Positions 34,616 through 40,810 of a DNA stretch of 41,245 bases are shown piece by piece. A program made the position numbers and the translations under genes. A model generated the notes under the pieces. That model made no database searches and was not told the DNA's origin. It saw only the letters and a list, made by a program, of their open reading frames with translations. Origin of the DNA: a virus; the IMG/VR virus record IMGVR_UViG_3300037963_002566, positions 1-41,245 of that record; one strand, written 5' to 3'. Position 1 is the first letter of the stretch, and each line of letters starts with the position of its first letter.

Positions 34616-36730
34616 TCAACGAGTTACGTTATATCTGCGGAAAAATCTCTTCTCTTTGAAGTTAGATTTGGGTTTTGTTTTTTCTTTTTGGGCAGCCAAC
34701 AAGCACAAACCAGAGCTTATGCTAAGGTCGTACTTGGTTCGATTGTCAATCTTAAATCCAATCCAATCTTCCAGGGTTCTATTGAAATACATTTTCCCAT
34801 ATTCACCACTATCATGATTTATTCCTACATGATCATGTATGTATGCCTCTATAGCCTGGGCATGGGCGTGAATAACATCTTGTGAGTTGGAGGGGATTCC
34901 TTTTGTCTTTACTCTTTGAGCACCAGCACTGTTTGATAAATGCTTAGGTCTATCCAATAAGTATCCATCGTAACCCCTTGATTCAAAGTATCTTGCAATA
35001 CCGTACTTATTGTTTTCGATTAACAACGGGTAGCCATAGAATACAGACGCCATGAGGCAGTCCTCATAGAAGATTTTAGCCAAGGGTGGGCGCGAAGCGT
35101 ATTCTAGAACAAACATGTTTGATGGGTGATGCATGTTGAACTTGTTGAACATGTGCATTGCCCCCTTAGATCCTCTACCGTCTACTGTTGCATCAAGGTC
35201 ATAAGAGTCAACACCGCCAACACCTATGTTGGCGTTTGGCGCAACTCGTTTGTTTCTGTCAAACTTTTTTTGATTTCGCATCTCTGGAGGCGGCATCCAC
35301 GCAATATGAAATCTGCCATTGGGGTCAGGCTTGAACGCGACTTCTGTGTCTTGCTCTCCATTCTTCCAATAGAAGTTTCCTATCACCACTGGATTTGGAA
35401 ACAGCTCATCATTGTATTGCACCTGCTCATAAATCTTGGTGATGTTAAACAGGGTGCTTTGAACGCTGTCTCTAAATGCTTCATCTGTAGTAAAAGGAAA
35501 CTGCCTGATAACCTCATTTAACTCTGAGGGATCTTCCAAAAGCCCTTGCCTTTCGTTTTTTAGGTAAGACTTTGAACCAGTATAGATTTCTTCCCCATCA
35601 ATCCCCTCAACAGGAGAATCAGGGTCGTTAACTACAGGCTCCCCATACAAATCAAAAAATCCCTCTAGTGATTCAAAAGCTGGAATGAATAGCCTGTACA
35701 GTCCAGATCTAGTCCTCCCATTCTTGTTTCTCTCCGCTGGATTTGAGTCGCTCCACAAATCTTTGTACTCCTTCCCCCCTTTGTCCATTGGATTTACGGT
35801 GCTGCCCACCATGGCTTTTCCTACGATTTTCCGCCCTACGATCAAACAAGTTCTTTGAATCCTCCAGGCGTCCCTTATGTCCGTAGGCTTTTCCCATTTA
35901 CCAGCCTCATCAAGATACAACAAGTGGAGCTTCTCACCATCATATGCATTGTTAGTGGTGTTTTTCCAATTGACCACTGTATTCAAAGCCTCACCACTCT
36001 GTGATGTTTTGTTGTTTTTCGTGATTCTTTTTGATGGCTCTCGAAAAGCAAGTTCCATTCGAGGGTTTGTAGTACCGTCTTGAATGGGTTTAAAGAAGAA
36101 AGGGTAGCTCCTGAACATATACACCACCTTCTTCATGAAGATGTTTTCTTGTGCGTCTTTACCTGTTTTTGATTGGATGCCAAGAAGCTTGTCTTTGATC
36201 TGAGTAGCTTCATCAACCAAAACTGAAGAACAGATATTGGTATATCCAGAACGACGGCACTTAGTGTACAGCTGACCAATACAACGCGGATCAGACTCGC
36301 ACGCAGCAAGGTGTAAAAATATATCACGCTGGAATGCAAGGTAAGATGGATAGCCTATGTCCATCTTGGTCCATTGCAGCATCATGTAGTGCCTACCCGT
36401 AATATACGTAGCGACACCGTTGTTATAAAACCAAAAGCCCTCACGCCTACGGCGAAACTCCTCCTCGATATACGGACGAAACTTTTCTCTAAACTCCCTT
36501 GGCATTTCTGCCCACTCATCCATAGACTTAATCCTAGACAGCTCTTGAGGCATATCAATCCTTTCCCACAACTGCAGGCGCTTTGACTTTTCATGTCCTG
36601 CAATTTGTTTTTTGGGAGGCTGAGCGGGAAGAATAATGAGTAGCCCACCAAGTTCAACACTTTTACCCTGCGTACCGTTGGGACAAATTGAGATAGCGTA
36701 GTCCTCATATTTATCGTCCTTGACCAGCAT
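34616..36730 (-). CDS. terL: Terminase large subunit (704 aa)
   Basis: This is the ATPase-nuclease motor that packages DNA. Residues 158-165 (CRRSGYTN) lie at the Walker A position but lack the usual GKT. LHLLYLDEAGKWE (268-280) is Walker B with catalytic Glu275. MVGSTVNPMDKGG (307-319) is the coupling motif. The nuclease half shows IGVGGVDSYDLD (502-513), with Asp508 as a likely metal ligand, and an acidic IENNKYG near 571. FWFYNNGVATYITGRHYMML near the N-terminus is typical of Bacteroidetes-phage terminases as I recall. The ATG at 36730 overlaps the small basic gene by 20 bases. No small subunit is certain; a 81-residue helical protein at 38224 is a weak candidate. Confidence 0.9.
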   Translation of the reverse strand: MLVKDDKYEDYAISICPNGTQGKSVELGGLLIILPAQPPKKQIAGHEKSKRLQLWERIDMPQELSRIKSMDEWAEMPREFREKFRPYIEEEFRRRREGFWFYNNGVATYITGRHYMMLQWTKMDIGYPSYLAFQRDIFLHLAACESDPRCIGQLYTKCRRSGYTNICSSVLVDEATQIKDKLLGIQSKTGKDAQENIFMKKVVYMFRSYPFFFKPIQDGTTNPRMELAFREPSKRITKNNKTSQSGEALNTVVNWKNTTNNAYDGEKLHLLYLDEAGKWEKPTDIRDAWRIQRTCLIVGRKIVGKAMVGSTVNPMDKGGKEYKDLWSDSNPAERNKNGRTRSGLYRLFIPAFESLEGFFDLYGEPVVNDPDSPVEGIDGEEIYTGSKSYLKNERQGLLEDPSELNEVIRQFPFTTDEAFRDSVQSTLFNITKIYEQVQYNDELFPNPVVIGNFYWKNGEQDTEVAFKPDPNGRFHIAWMPPPEMRNQKKFDRNKRVAPNANIGVGGVDSYDLDATVDGRGSKGAMHMFNKFNMHHPSNMFVLEYASRPPLAKIFYEDCLMASVFYGYPLLIENNKYGIARYFESRGYDGYLLDRPKHLSNSAGAQRVKTKGIPSNSQDVIHAHAQAIEAYIHDHVGINHDSGEYGKMYFNRTLEDWIGFKIDNRTKYDLSISSGLCLLAAQKEKTKPKSNFKEKRFFRRYNVTR

Positions 36731-36842
36731 ATCGCTTGCGATAGGTTTTTGAGCTTTTGTTTTTAGAGGTTTTCGTTTTTGCGTGAACGCCTTTACGACG
36801 AACTCTTTTCTTCTGATAGGTTGAAACTTGAATCTTAGCCAT
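36711..36842 (-). CDS. Small basic protein (43 aa) before terminase
   Basis: The frame from the ATG at 36842 to TAA at 36711-36713 encodes MAKIQVSTYQKKRVRRKGVH, then a Lys/Ser/Thr/Asn-rich stretch, ending YRKRYAGQGR. I recall similar 40-50 residue basic proteins (ending in ...Y.GQG(R/K)) in many phages. Only 19 bases separate it from tRNA-Arg, and its end overlaps the terminase start by 20 bases. Likely nucleic-acid binding; exact role unknown. Confidence 0.7.
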   Translation of the reverse strand: MAKIQVSTYQKKRVRRKGVHAKTKTSKNKSSKTYRKRYAGQGR

Positions 36843-36861
36843 CTGATGTAATTTAATTTAG

Positions 36862-36935
36862 TACATCTGTCAGGACTCGAACCTGAAACCTACGCATTAG
36901 AAGTGCGTTGCTCTATCCTGTTGAGCTACAGATGC
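36862..36935 (-). tRNA. tRNA-Arg (TCT)
   Basis: A full cloverleaf on the minus strand: acceptor GCATCTG / CAGATGT (one G-T) with discriminator A, D-arm GCTC...GAGC, anticodon arm ACGCA-CTTCTAA-TGCGT with anticodon TCT, and T-arm TCAGG-TTCGAGT-CCTGA. CCA is not encoded. It would read AGA codons and may support phage codon use. Confidence 0.95.
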
Positions 36936-36944
36936 AACGACAGA

Positions 36945-37109
36945 TTACAGGCAGTCAGGGCAGTTTGACTCACCTAGGTTCCCAATGTCTGGGAATGATG
37001 GGCCCTGCTTATTCCAGTCGTGGTAACGGTGGTGCTTTCTCACGGTAGAGTGAGGAGCGCAGCTAGAAAACAAAAGAACAATTGAGAATAGAGTAAAAAT
37101 AAATTTCAT
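36945..37109 (-). CDS. Small lipoprotein (54 aa)
   Basis: The ATG at 37109 overlaps the upstream stop as ATGA, and the frame ends in TAA at 36945. MKFIFTLFSIVLLFSSC is a short lipoprotein signal with the lipid-bearing Cys at residue 17. The mature peptide is only 38 residues, APHSTVRKHHRYHDWNKQGP and onward, ending NCPDCL with a CxxC pair. Signal peptidase II processing would place it in a membrane, probably the outer one. Phage lipoproteins of this size can block superinfection (as in T5 Llp) or act as outer spanins; either is conjecture here. Confidence 0.75.
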   Translation of the reverse strand: MKFIFTLFSIVLLFSSCAPHSTVRKHHRYHDWNKQGPSFPDIGNLGESNCPDCL

Positions 37110-37690
37110 GAACGCAAATTAGACCTAACCGCCTTCATAAAAAAATCTTTTTGACGATCGCTGAGATTCCCCTCTGCCATCGCTGATCTAAGTAGCCTAA
37201 TGTTTGTGTTTGTTTCGTCCTCTGGAAGTGCGTTCAAGGACTCAAGGATTTGATCGAAACCCTGATTGAAGTTAATGCCCTGGGCAGTGGGTGAGTTGAC
37301 AGCAGAGCTTATGATAGCCTCAAATTCTTTTGGGTCGTCAATCATGTACTTGAGAGGGCTAAATCCTTCGCTGCCAAGCATATCATAGTCTTCTTGAGCC
37401 ATATCTTTTGTTATAGCTCTCATAGACTCCCTGGTCTGCTTGTCTTGAACCCTGCCTATGTTGAGAAGAGCCCTTAGAGGACCAAACTGAGTGGCATGAA
37501 CAAGCTCGTGCTCTCTAACAGACTCATCAGCCCCAGGGAACAGAACTGCCTCTCTTGGTATTGGGTCGTAAAAACCAGCGGGCTTATTGCCTTGATTAAG
37601 CATCTTAAGAAGGTCATTTACGTTAGCGTCTCTAACGGTTGCTTTTTCACGCCGTCGAGTTGCTCTTCTTTCCTTCTTATTGACTCTCAT
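37106..37690 (-). CDS. HExxH-motif protein, putative zinc metallopeptidase-like (194 aa)
   Basis: I use the ATG at 37690; an in-frame start 15 codons earlier would lie inside the tRNA-like element. The N-terminus is very basic (RVNKKERRATRRREKATVR). REHELVHATQFGPLR places H61-E62-L-V-H65, the zinc-binding and catalytic motif of many metallopeptidases. A downstream acidic residue in DDPKEFEAII may supply the third ligand. A TATATTTG box lies four bases before the ATG. It might process virion proteins or be a structural relic of such a fold. The motif alone is short, so enzymatic activity is uncertain. Confidence 0.6.
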   Translation of the reverse strand: MRVNKKERRATRRREKATVRDANVNDLLKMLNQGNKPAGFYDPIPREAVLFPGADESVREHELVHATQFGPLRALLNIGRVQDKQTRESMRAITKDMAQEDYDMLGSEGFSPLKYMIDDPKEFEAIISSAVNSPTAQGINFNQGFDQILESLNALPEDETNTNIRLLRSAMAEGNLSDRQKDFFMKAVRSNLRS

Positions 37691-37694
37691 GTAG

Positions 37695-37702
37695 CAAATA
37701 TA
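37695..37702 (-). promoter_or_regulatory. TATATTTG box between tRNA-like element and HExxH gene
   Basis: Exact TATATTTG on the minus strand, followed by CTAC and the ATG at 37690. It lies six bases past the 3' end of the tRNA-like element. Confidence 0.55.
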
Positions 37703-37708
37703 AGAAAG

Positions 37709-37785
37709 TCCGCGAGGCGGGACTTGAACCCGCATGTGACCAGTTACCCTTTCTACAAGGTATAAGCTTGAGGGGATACTCGCGG
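37709..37785 (-). tRNA. tRNA-like element or degenerate tRNA, anticodon not assignable
   Basis: On the minus strand there is a perfect seven-pair acceptor stem (CCGCGAG / CTCGCGG) with discriminator A and a perfect T-arm (GCGGG-TTCAAGT-CCCGC). The 77-base length is normal for a tRNA. The middle does not fold as a tRNA: I find no D-arm with the usual GG, and the best anticodon-arm candidate (TACC...GGTA) leaves a loop longer than seven. GTA (Tyr) is one possible anticodon but is not supported. It begins one base after the HNH stop codon. Confidence 0.5.
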
Positions 37786-38142
37786 TTATAAGCTTCTTCT
37801 TTCGTGTGTCTTAATCCTGTGACAATTCGCACATCTAATCTCACACTTTCTCATTTCTTCTTTTATGGTTGACACAGACTTAGGGCGATGAACCATGTCT
37901 GCTATGTTTTCAACCTTCTCGCCTTTGACGTGATCAAAATCAAGAACAAGAGTGTTTGACTCCCCGCAATCTATACAGCTAAAAATCTTTTTGACTCTAT
38001 TTACAAACTCTCTATTCCATTTTCTTTGTTGCGCTTTGGTCTGTTTTGCTTTCGACTTATAATACTCTTTGTTCTTCGCGTAGTGTTTTTTCTGGTAGGC
38101 CTTATTGTAAGCCCTCCTAACATCGCGGTCCTTGTAAGGCAT
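37786..38142 (-). CDS. HNH endonuclease (118 aa)
   Basis: A basic helical N-terminus (KAYQKKHYAKNKEYYKSKAK) precedes an HNH fold: CIDCG (Cys56, Cys59), VLDFDHVKGEKV with Asp70-His71, then CEIRCANCHRIKTHE with Cys104, Cys107 and His108. The four Cys form a structural zinc site and the His residues the metal-dependent nuclease centre. Such nucleases can be free-standing homing enzymes or helpers of the terminase. It is coupled to a small upstream frame (TGATG at 38142), and its stop abuts the tRNA-like element. Family is clear; role is open. Confidence 0.85.
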   Translation of the reverse strand: MPYKDRDVRRAYNKAYQKKHYAKNKEYYKSKAKQTKAQQRKWNREFVNRVKKIFSCIDCGESNTLVLDFDHVKGEKVENIADMVHRPKSVSTIKEEMRKCEIRCANCHRIKTHERRSL

Positions 38143-38285
38143 CAGTCCTCAAAATCATCATTCCAAGATTCCTCCCAGAATTTGAAATTAGTTTTGTTCT
38201 TTTGCCAGACTATTGCCTGCCAATCATTTAGAGTATCTTTCAGCGAAACCTCCGCTGTAGTCTTTTGCTTGCTCGATTGATCCAT
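38142..38285 (-). CDS. Possible small acidic protein (47 aa) overlapping two genes
   Basis: An ATG at 38285 opens a frame ending in TGA at 38142-38144, which overlaps the HNH start as TGATG. The product starts MDQSSKQKTTAEVSLKDTLN and is Trp-rich and acidic toward the end (FWEESWNDDFED). It overlaps the end of the upstream helical gene by 62 bases in another frame, which is large but not unheard of in phages. The 80 bases before the HNH gene are otherwise unexplained. Moderate support only. Confidence 0.45.
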   Translation of the reverse strand: MDQSSKQKTTAEVSLKDTLNDWQAIVWQKNKTNFKFWEESWNDDFED

Positions 38286-38469
38286 TGTTCGTAAGGTCTT
38301 TGATCATTTGTTCTAAACGCTGTCTTTCTACAATTAACTCCTTGCAGTCTGTTGCTGTCTGTTTAATTGACTGAAGCTCTGCTTTGCGAGCACTCCCATT
38401 GATATCTGGATCAACAGGCTTTTTGACTTCATCAATCATGTTATTGATAGCTGTCTCCATGCTTGTCAT
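38224..38469 (-). CDS. Small helical protein (81 aa; weak terminase small-subunit candidate)
   Basis: I use the ATG at 38469, 16 bases after the upstream stop. A start at 38559 would overlap the upstream gene by 74 bases. MTSMETAINNMIDEVKKPVD is followed by a long charged helix (IKQTATDCKELIVERQRLEQ) and ends GGFAERYSK. The helix could form a coiled coil. Its place ahead of the HNH gene and terminase makes it a conceivable small terminase subunit, but no DNA-binding motif is visible and the size is small. Treat as unknown. Confidence 0.5.
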   Translation of the reverse strand: MTSMETAINNMIDEVKKPVDPDINGSARKAELQSIKQTATDCKELIVERQRLEQMIKDLTNNGSIEQAKDYSGGFAERYSK

Positions 38470-38485
38470 CAAGCGTTGAGCAGCA

Positions 38486-38755
38486 TCAATCGTTGTAAAC
38501 TTCTTGCGTGACAAAATTGATGTATTGAGGTGTCTTCTCTCCAACATATGCACCAACAATGTTGTAATCTAGGTGCTCTACTGCATCGTCGTATTCCATG
38601 CCTTCTTCAATCAAAATCTCAATCATCTTGTTGATGTCGTACACAGCAACTACGTTGGCGCCATAGGTGCAACCCACCAGGGCAGCATCAAATCCATCAG
38701 CAGTAAGGCATTCTTCTTCTGCAAGAATTTCCATCAGGTGTTCTTTGTCAATCAT
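38486..38755 (-). CDS. Conserved small phage protein (89 aa)
   Basis: MIDKEHLMEILAEEECLTAD leads to FDAALVGCTYGANVVAVYDI, then MIEILIEEGMEYDDAVEHLD and NIVGAYVGEKTPQYINF. The 'ALVG...AVYD...EILI..GM.YDDAVEHLDYNIVGAYVGE.TP' pattern is one I remember from many phage genomes as a conserved protein of unknown function. ATGA overlap with the GroES-like gene upstream. It is acidic and compact. No enzymatic residues can be named. Confidence 0.65.
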   Translation of the reverse strand: MIDKEHLMEILAEEECLTADGFDAALVGCTYGANVVAVYDINKMIEILIEEGMEYDDAVEHLDYNIVGAYVGEKTPQYINFVTQEVYND

Positions 38756-39336
38756 TGCTCTACGTATAAAAGGTCTTCAATACGGGTTCTGTAGTATTCT
38801 TTCCCGTCAATCTTGATGCGATAGTCTCTGTTTTGTTTGAATCCAACGACATCGCCCTTCTTTACACCTATTGATTTCAATTCCTTTGAATCAAAAGCAA
38901 CAACGCCCTTGGTTGGTAGCTCCTCTTTTAAGGACACCACCTCAATAGTCCCATCTTCTTTTTCTTCCTCTTCAATGGCAGACAACAGGCTCCAACCATC
39001 AAGTGGGTGTATCCTACCCTTCTTGTCCTTGTATGCGATCGCCTGGTTGTTTACAGCATGTTCTGGATCGTATTTGACAAAGTAACTATTGTCCACGCCC
39101 GTAAGTCTTTGACCTCCCTGCATTACGACAAGGTGATGGAAGTACAGCCTATCACCCTTCTTAACTGGGGTTTTGTACTTGGCTGGTGTGGCTATGACTG
39201 GTCCGTCAGTAACTCTGTATTTAAACTCACCGCCCTCGAATCGAGTGTCGATGTATAACTCAACTCCGCTTTTAGTTGAGATCGTATCGTTGATTGGTCT
39301 GTCCAGCTCAACGATAAACATATTTAAAGATTTCAT
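38752..39336 (-). CDS. GroES-like co-chaperonin protein (194 aa)
   Basis: Two segments have the character of a GroES beta-barrel: KYKTPVKKGDRLYFHHLVVM (about residues 53-72) and GVKKGDVVGFKQNRDYRIKI (about 155-174), followed by GKEYYRTRIEDLLYVEQ, the usual closing strand. In phages such proteins replace host GroES so that GroEL can fold the capsid protein (compare T4 gp31). At 194 residues it is twice the GroES length, with a middle region containing HPLDGWSLLSAIEEEEKEDG. Coupled on both sides by ATGA overlaps. No GroEL gene is in the window. Confidence 0.65.
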   Translation of the reverse strand: MKSLNMFIVELDRPINDTISTKSGVELYIDTRFEGGEFKYRVTDGPVIATPAKYKTPVKKGDRLYFHHLVVMQGGQRLTGVDNSYFVKYDPEHAVNNQAIAYKDKKGRIHPLDGWSLLSAIEEEEKEDGTIEVVSLKEELPTKGVVAFDSKELKSIGVKKGDVVGFKQNRDYRIKIDGKEYYRTRIEDLLYVEQ

Positions 39337-39488
39337 TGATTTTTGTAGGGGAACATTTGATTTAATTTATCTCGTCTCTCACTGCATCCGCAGTCCTTTG
39401 AGACTTTTTCGACCAGGCGCTTTAGTCCTGTTCTTTGAGTGAATTTTTCTACAGTGTCACCAACACCTCTGGATTTTTTAGTATCCAT
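39333..39488 (-). CDS. Conserved small Cys-containing phage protein (51 aa)
   Basis: The ATG at 39488 opens a frame ending in TGA at 39333-39335, overlapping the next ATG as ATGA and the upstream gene by 11 bases. MDTKKSRGVGDTVEKFTQRT is followed by GLKRLVEKVSKDCGCSERRD and ends KLNQMFPYKNQ. I recall the 'G.GDTVEKFT..TGIKK...DCGC..R..KLN.MFPY' pattern from many marine phages. The CxC pair suggests metal or disulfide chemistry. Function unknown, but the pattern makes the gene real. Confidence 0.75.
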   Translation of the reverse strand: MDTKKSRGVGDTVEKFTQRTGLKRLVEKVSKDCGCSERRDKLNQMFPYKNQ

Positions 39489-39816
39489 AGGATCTTCTTG
39501 AAGTTCTGCGTGCTGGAGCCTGACGAGGCTGAGCAGGAGCAGGAGTTGGTGGGGTTGGTTCAGCAGTTGGCGCTGGAGCAGGTGGTGGAGCTACATCGAC
39601 TTCAGGTGCAGCAGCGGGTGCGACAGACATGGCTTGTTTGGGTTGCCAAGAAGCGCAGACATACCCCGCTTTAACTCTTGCCTCCCATCTTGTGCAGTAA
39701 TTACCCACCCAATACACACAGTTTCCGCAGTATTGACTCTTGTTATTTGCACGTTTATACGCTGCAGGCAAAGAAGCTGGGATAATACTGCCGTCTGGAT
39801 AGGTTCTTGTAGCCAT
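39478..39816 (-). CDS. Cys-cluster protein with Pro/Ala-rich tail (112 aa)
   Basis: The N-terminal half has YCGNCVYWVGNYCTRWEARV followed by VCASW, giving four Cys in a C-x2-C-x8-C-x11-C arrangement that probably binds zinc or an iron-sulfur centre. The C-terminal half is a Pro/Ala-rich linker (APPPAPAPTAEPTPPTPAPA) ending in a basic RRTSRRSYGY. Similar small 'CGNC.Y....C..W' proteins are common in marine phages, as I remember. Role unknown; the flexible basic tail could contact nucleic acid. Confidence 0.65.
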   Translation of the reverse strand: MATRTYPDGSIIPASLPAAYKRANNKSQYCGNCVYWVGNYCTRWEARVKAGYVCASWQPKQAMSVAPAAAPEVDVAPPPAPAPTAEPTPPTPAPAQPRQAPARRTSRRSYGY

Positions 39817-39817
39817 G

Positions 39818-40057
39818 TTAAAAGTTTAGATCGTATTCAATGATGCATGGCATGTCATCTACAGACTTCCACAAAACATTGCTCCCATCTTCCTCCTCAA
39901 GATATACAAGATACCTGTTCTTACCATGCCTGTATAGAAAAGCTTCATCATTGACAATGGCGCTAACCTTACTGCTGCCAGCTCGCATGCCAACATAGTA
40001 GGCCATGGCGTCCTTGGGGTCACGACCTATGATGATTTTTCTGATTACACCTTCCAT
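39818..40057 (-). CDS. Conserved small phage protein (79 aa)
   Basis: MEGVIRKIIIGRDPKDAMAY is followed by VGMRAGSSKVSAIVNDEAFL and ends VLWKSVDDMPCIIEYDLNF. The 'IRKI..G.DPKDAMAY.VG...' start and '.WK......IEYd.nF' end form a pattern I associate with a small phage family of unknown function. It begins immediately after the upstream stop (TAAATG). Compact alpha/beta, no catalytic motif seen. Confidence 0.6.
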   Translation of the reverse strand: MEGVIRKIIIGRDPKDAMAYYVGMRAGSSKVSAIVNDEAFLYRHGKNRYLVYLEEEDGSNVLWKSVDDMPCIIEYDLNF

Positions 40058-40363
40058 TTAATTTAAACTTATGCCCAGCCCTTTGATCAGATCATCAATG
40101 TCTGGTTCGTCATCTCCTTTGTAGGAGTCTTGAGCAAATGTAACCAATTCTTCAAGCTCATCCCTACTTCTGAGATTATATCCATACACAGCCTTTAGTT
40201 GATGAGTGTCTTCAAATTCATCAATCAGACCTATAATCATCAAAGACATGACATCTTCTCGCACGTCATACTTGTCAATCAGCGATTCTATCTCCAATGC
40301 AATCTGCTGAACTTCGAACAAAAATCCTTCTCTCTCCATATCTTTGTAGTTCTGTAAATCCAT
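40058..40363 (-). CDS. Small acidic helical protein (101 aa), divergent from regulator
   Basis: MDLQNYKDMEREGFLFEVQQ starts an acidic, mostly helical protein with MSLMIIGLIDEFEDTHQLKA and LEELVTFAQDSYKGDDEPDI. No known motif. Its ATG at 40363 is only four bases from the ATG of the plus-strand regulator, so one of the two promoters must lie inside the other gene, or a later start (ATG at 40339) is used here. It heads the long minus-strand gene series of the early region. Confidence 0.55.
   Translation of the reverse strand: MDLQNYKDMEREGFLFEVQQIALEIESLIDKYDVREDVMSLMIIGLIDEFEDTHQLKAVYGYNLRSRDELEELVTFAQDSYKGDDEPDIDDLIKGLGISLN
40339..40346 (+). promoter_or_regulatory. Candidate -7 box for plus-strand regulator
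   Basis: TATCTTTG on the plus strand fits TAnnTTTG and ends 21 bases before the ATG at 40368. It lies within the opposite gene's coding start. No clear TTG at the -33 position. Confidence 0.3.
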
Positions 40364-40367
40364 TTGA

Positions 40368-40790
40368 ATGCCAAAAAGTAAAGTCTCTAAGAAAAAGCTC
40401 TTTAGAGAATTTTCGAAGCTTAATCAAAGGTACGTAAAACGTAACTACCTAAAATACCTGAGGAGAGAGCTCCTTAATGCAAAAGAAAAACACAGCATAT
40501 TTCAAAAAGAAATCATGTTTATGCTGTGGGCTTACGACCTAGAGTTTTTTACTCTGAAGTACGCATCAGAAGACTTTGGCATCTCCTCAAATAAGATTGG
40601 TGTGGAGTATGTGTATCCCCTTGTAAAAGAGGGGATATTGTATAAGCATTTCGACAGGATGACCCCCTCTGACACCAGAGAAGATCACTTGTTTAGAGAA
40701 GAAACAAAATATAACTACAGGGTTAGATACGCCCTTACACAAAGGGGGAGATTGCTGGTGCAAACTCTTTACAGGGATCTAGAGTCTTAA
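40368..40790 (+). CDS. Winged-helix (MarR-like) regulator (140 aa)
   Basis: This is the only convincing plus-strand gene. The N-terminus is basic and helical (KVSKKKLFREFSKLNQRYVK). The core has FQKEIMFMLWAYDLEFFTLK, then ASEDFGISSNKIGVEYVYPL as the probable helix-turn-helix and VKEGILYKHF as the wing approach. YRVRYALTQRGRLLVQTLYR is typical of MarR/PadR-type wings ('LT..G..l'). It probably binds DNA and could control the divergent minus-strand genes. Its stop shares TTAA with a convergent gene, and an inverted repeat spans the junction. Confidence 0.65.
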   Translation: MPKSKVSKKKLFREFSKLNQRYVKRNYLKYLRRELLNAKEKHSIFQKEIMFMLWAYDLEFFTLKYASEDFGISSNKIGVEYVYPLVKEGILYKHFDRMTPSDTREDHLFREETKYNYRVRYALTQRGRLLVQTLYRDLES

Positions 40791-40810
40791 ATAAGCTCCC
40801 TTAGATCCCT
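40773..40810. repeat. Inverted repeat across convergent gene ends
   Basis: Perfect 9-bp arms AGGGATCTA (40773-40781) and TAGATCCCT (40802-40810) flank the shared stop codons at 40787-40790. There is no T tract on either side. It may act as a weak two-way terminator. Both arms are coding. Confidence 0.6.

Noticed and set aside
37691-37735. Longer N-terminus for the HExxH protein
   Set aside because: The extra 15 codons read through the TATATTTG box and the T-arm of the tRNA-like element; the ATG at 37690 is better.
37709-37785. Phage integration site in a tRNA
   Set aside because: No integrase, recombinase or host tRNA context is visible in the window; the element sits inside a phage operon.
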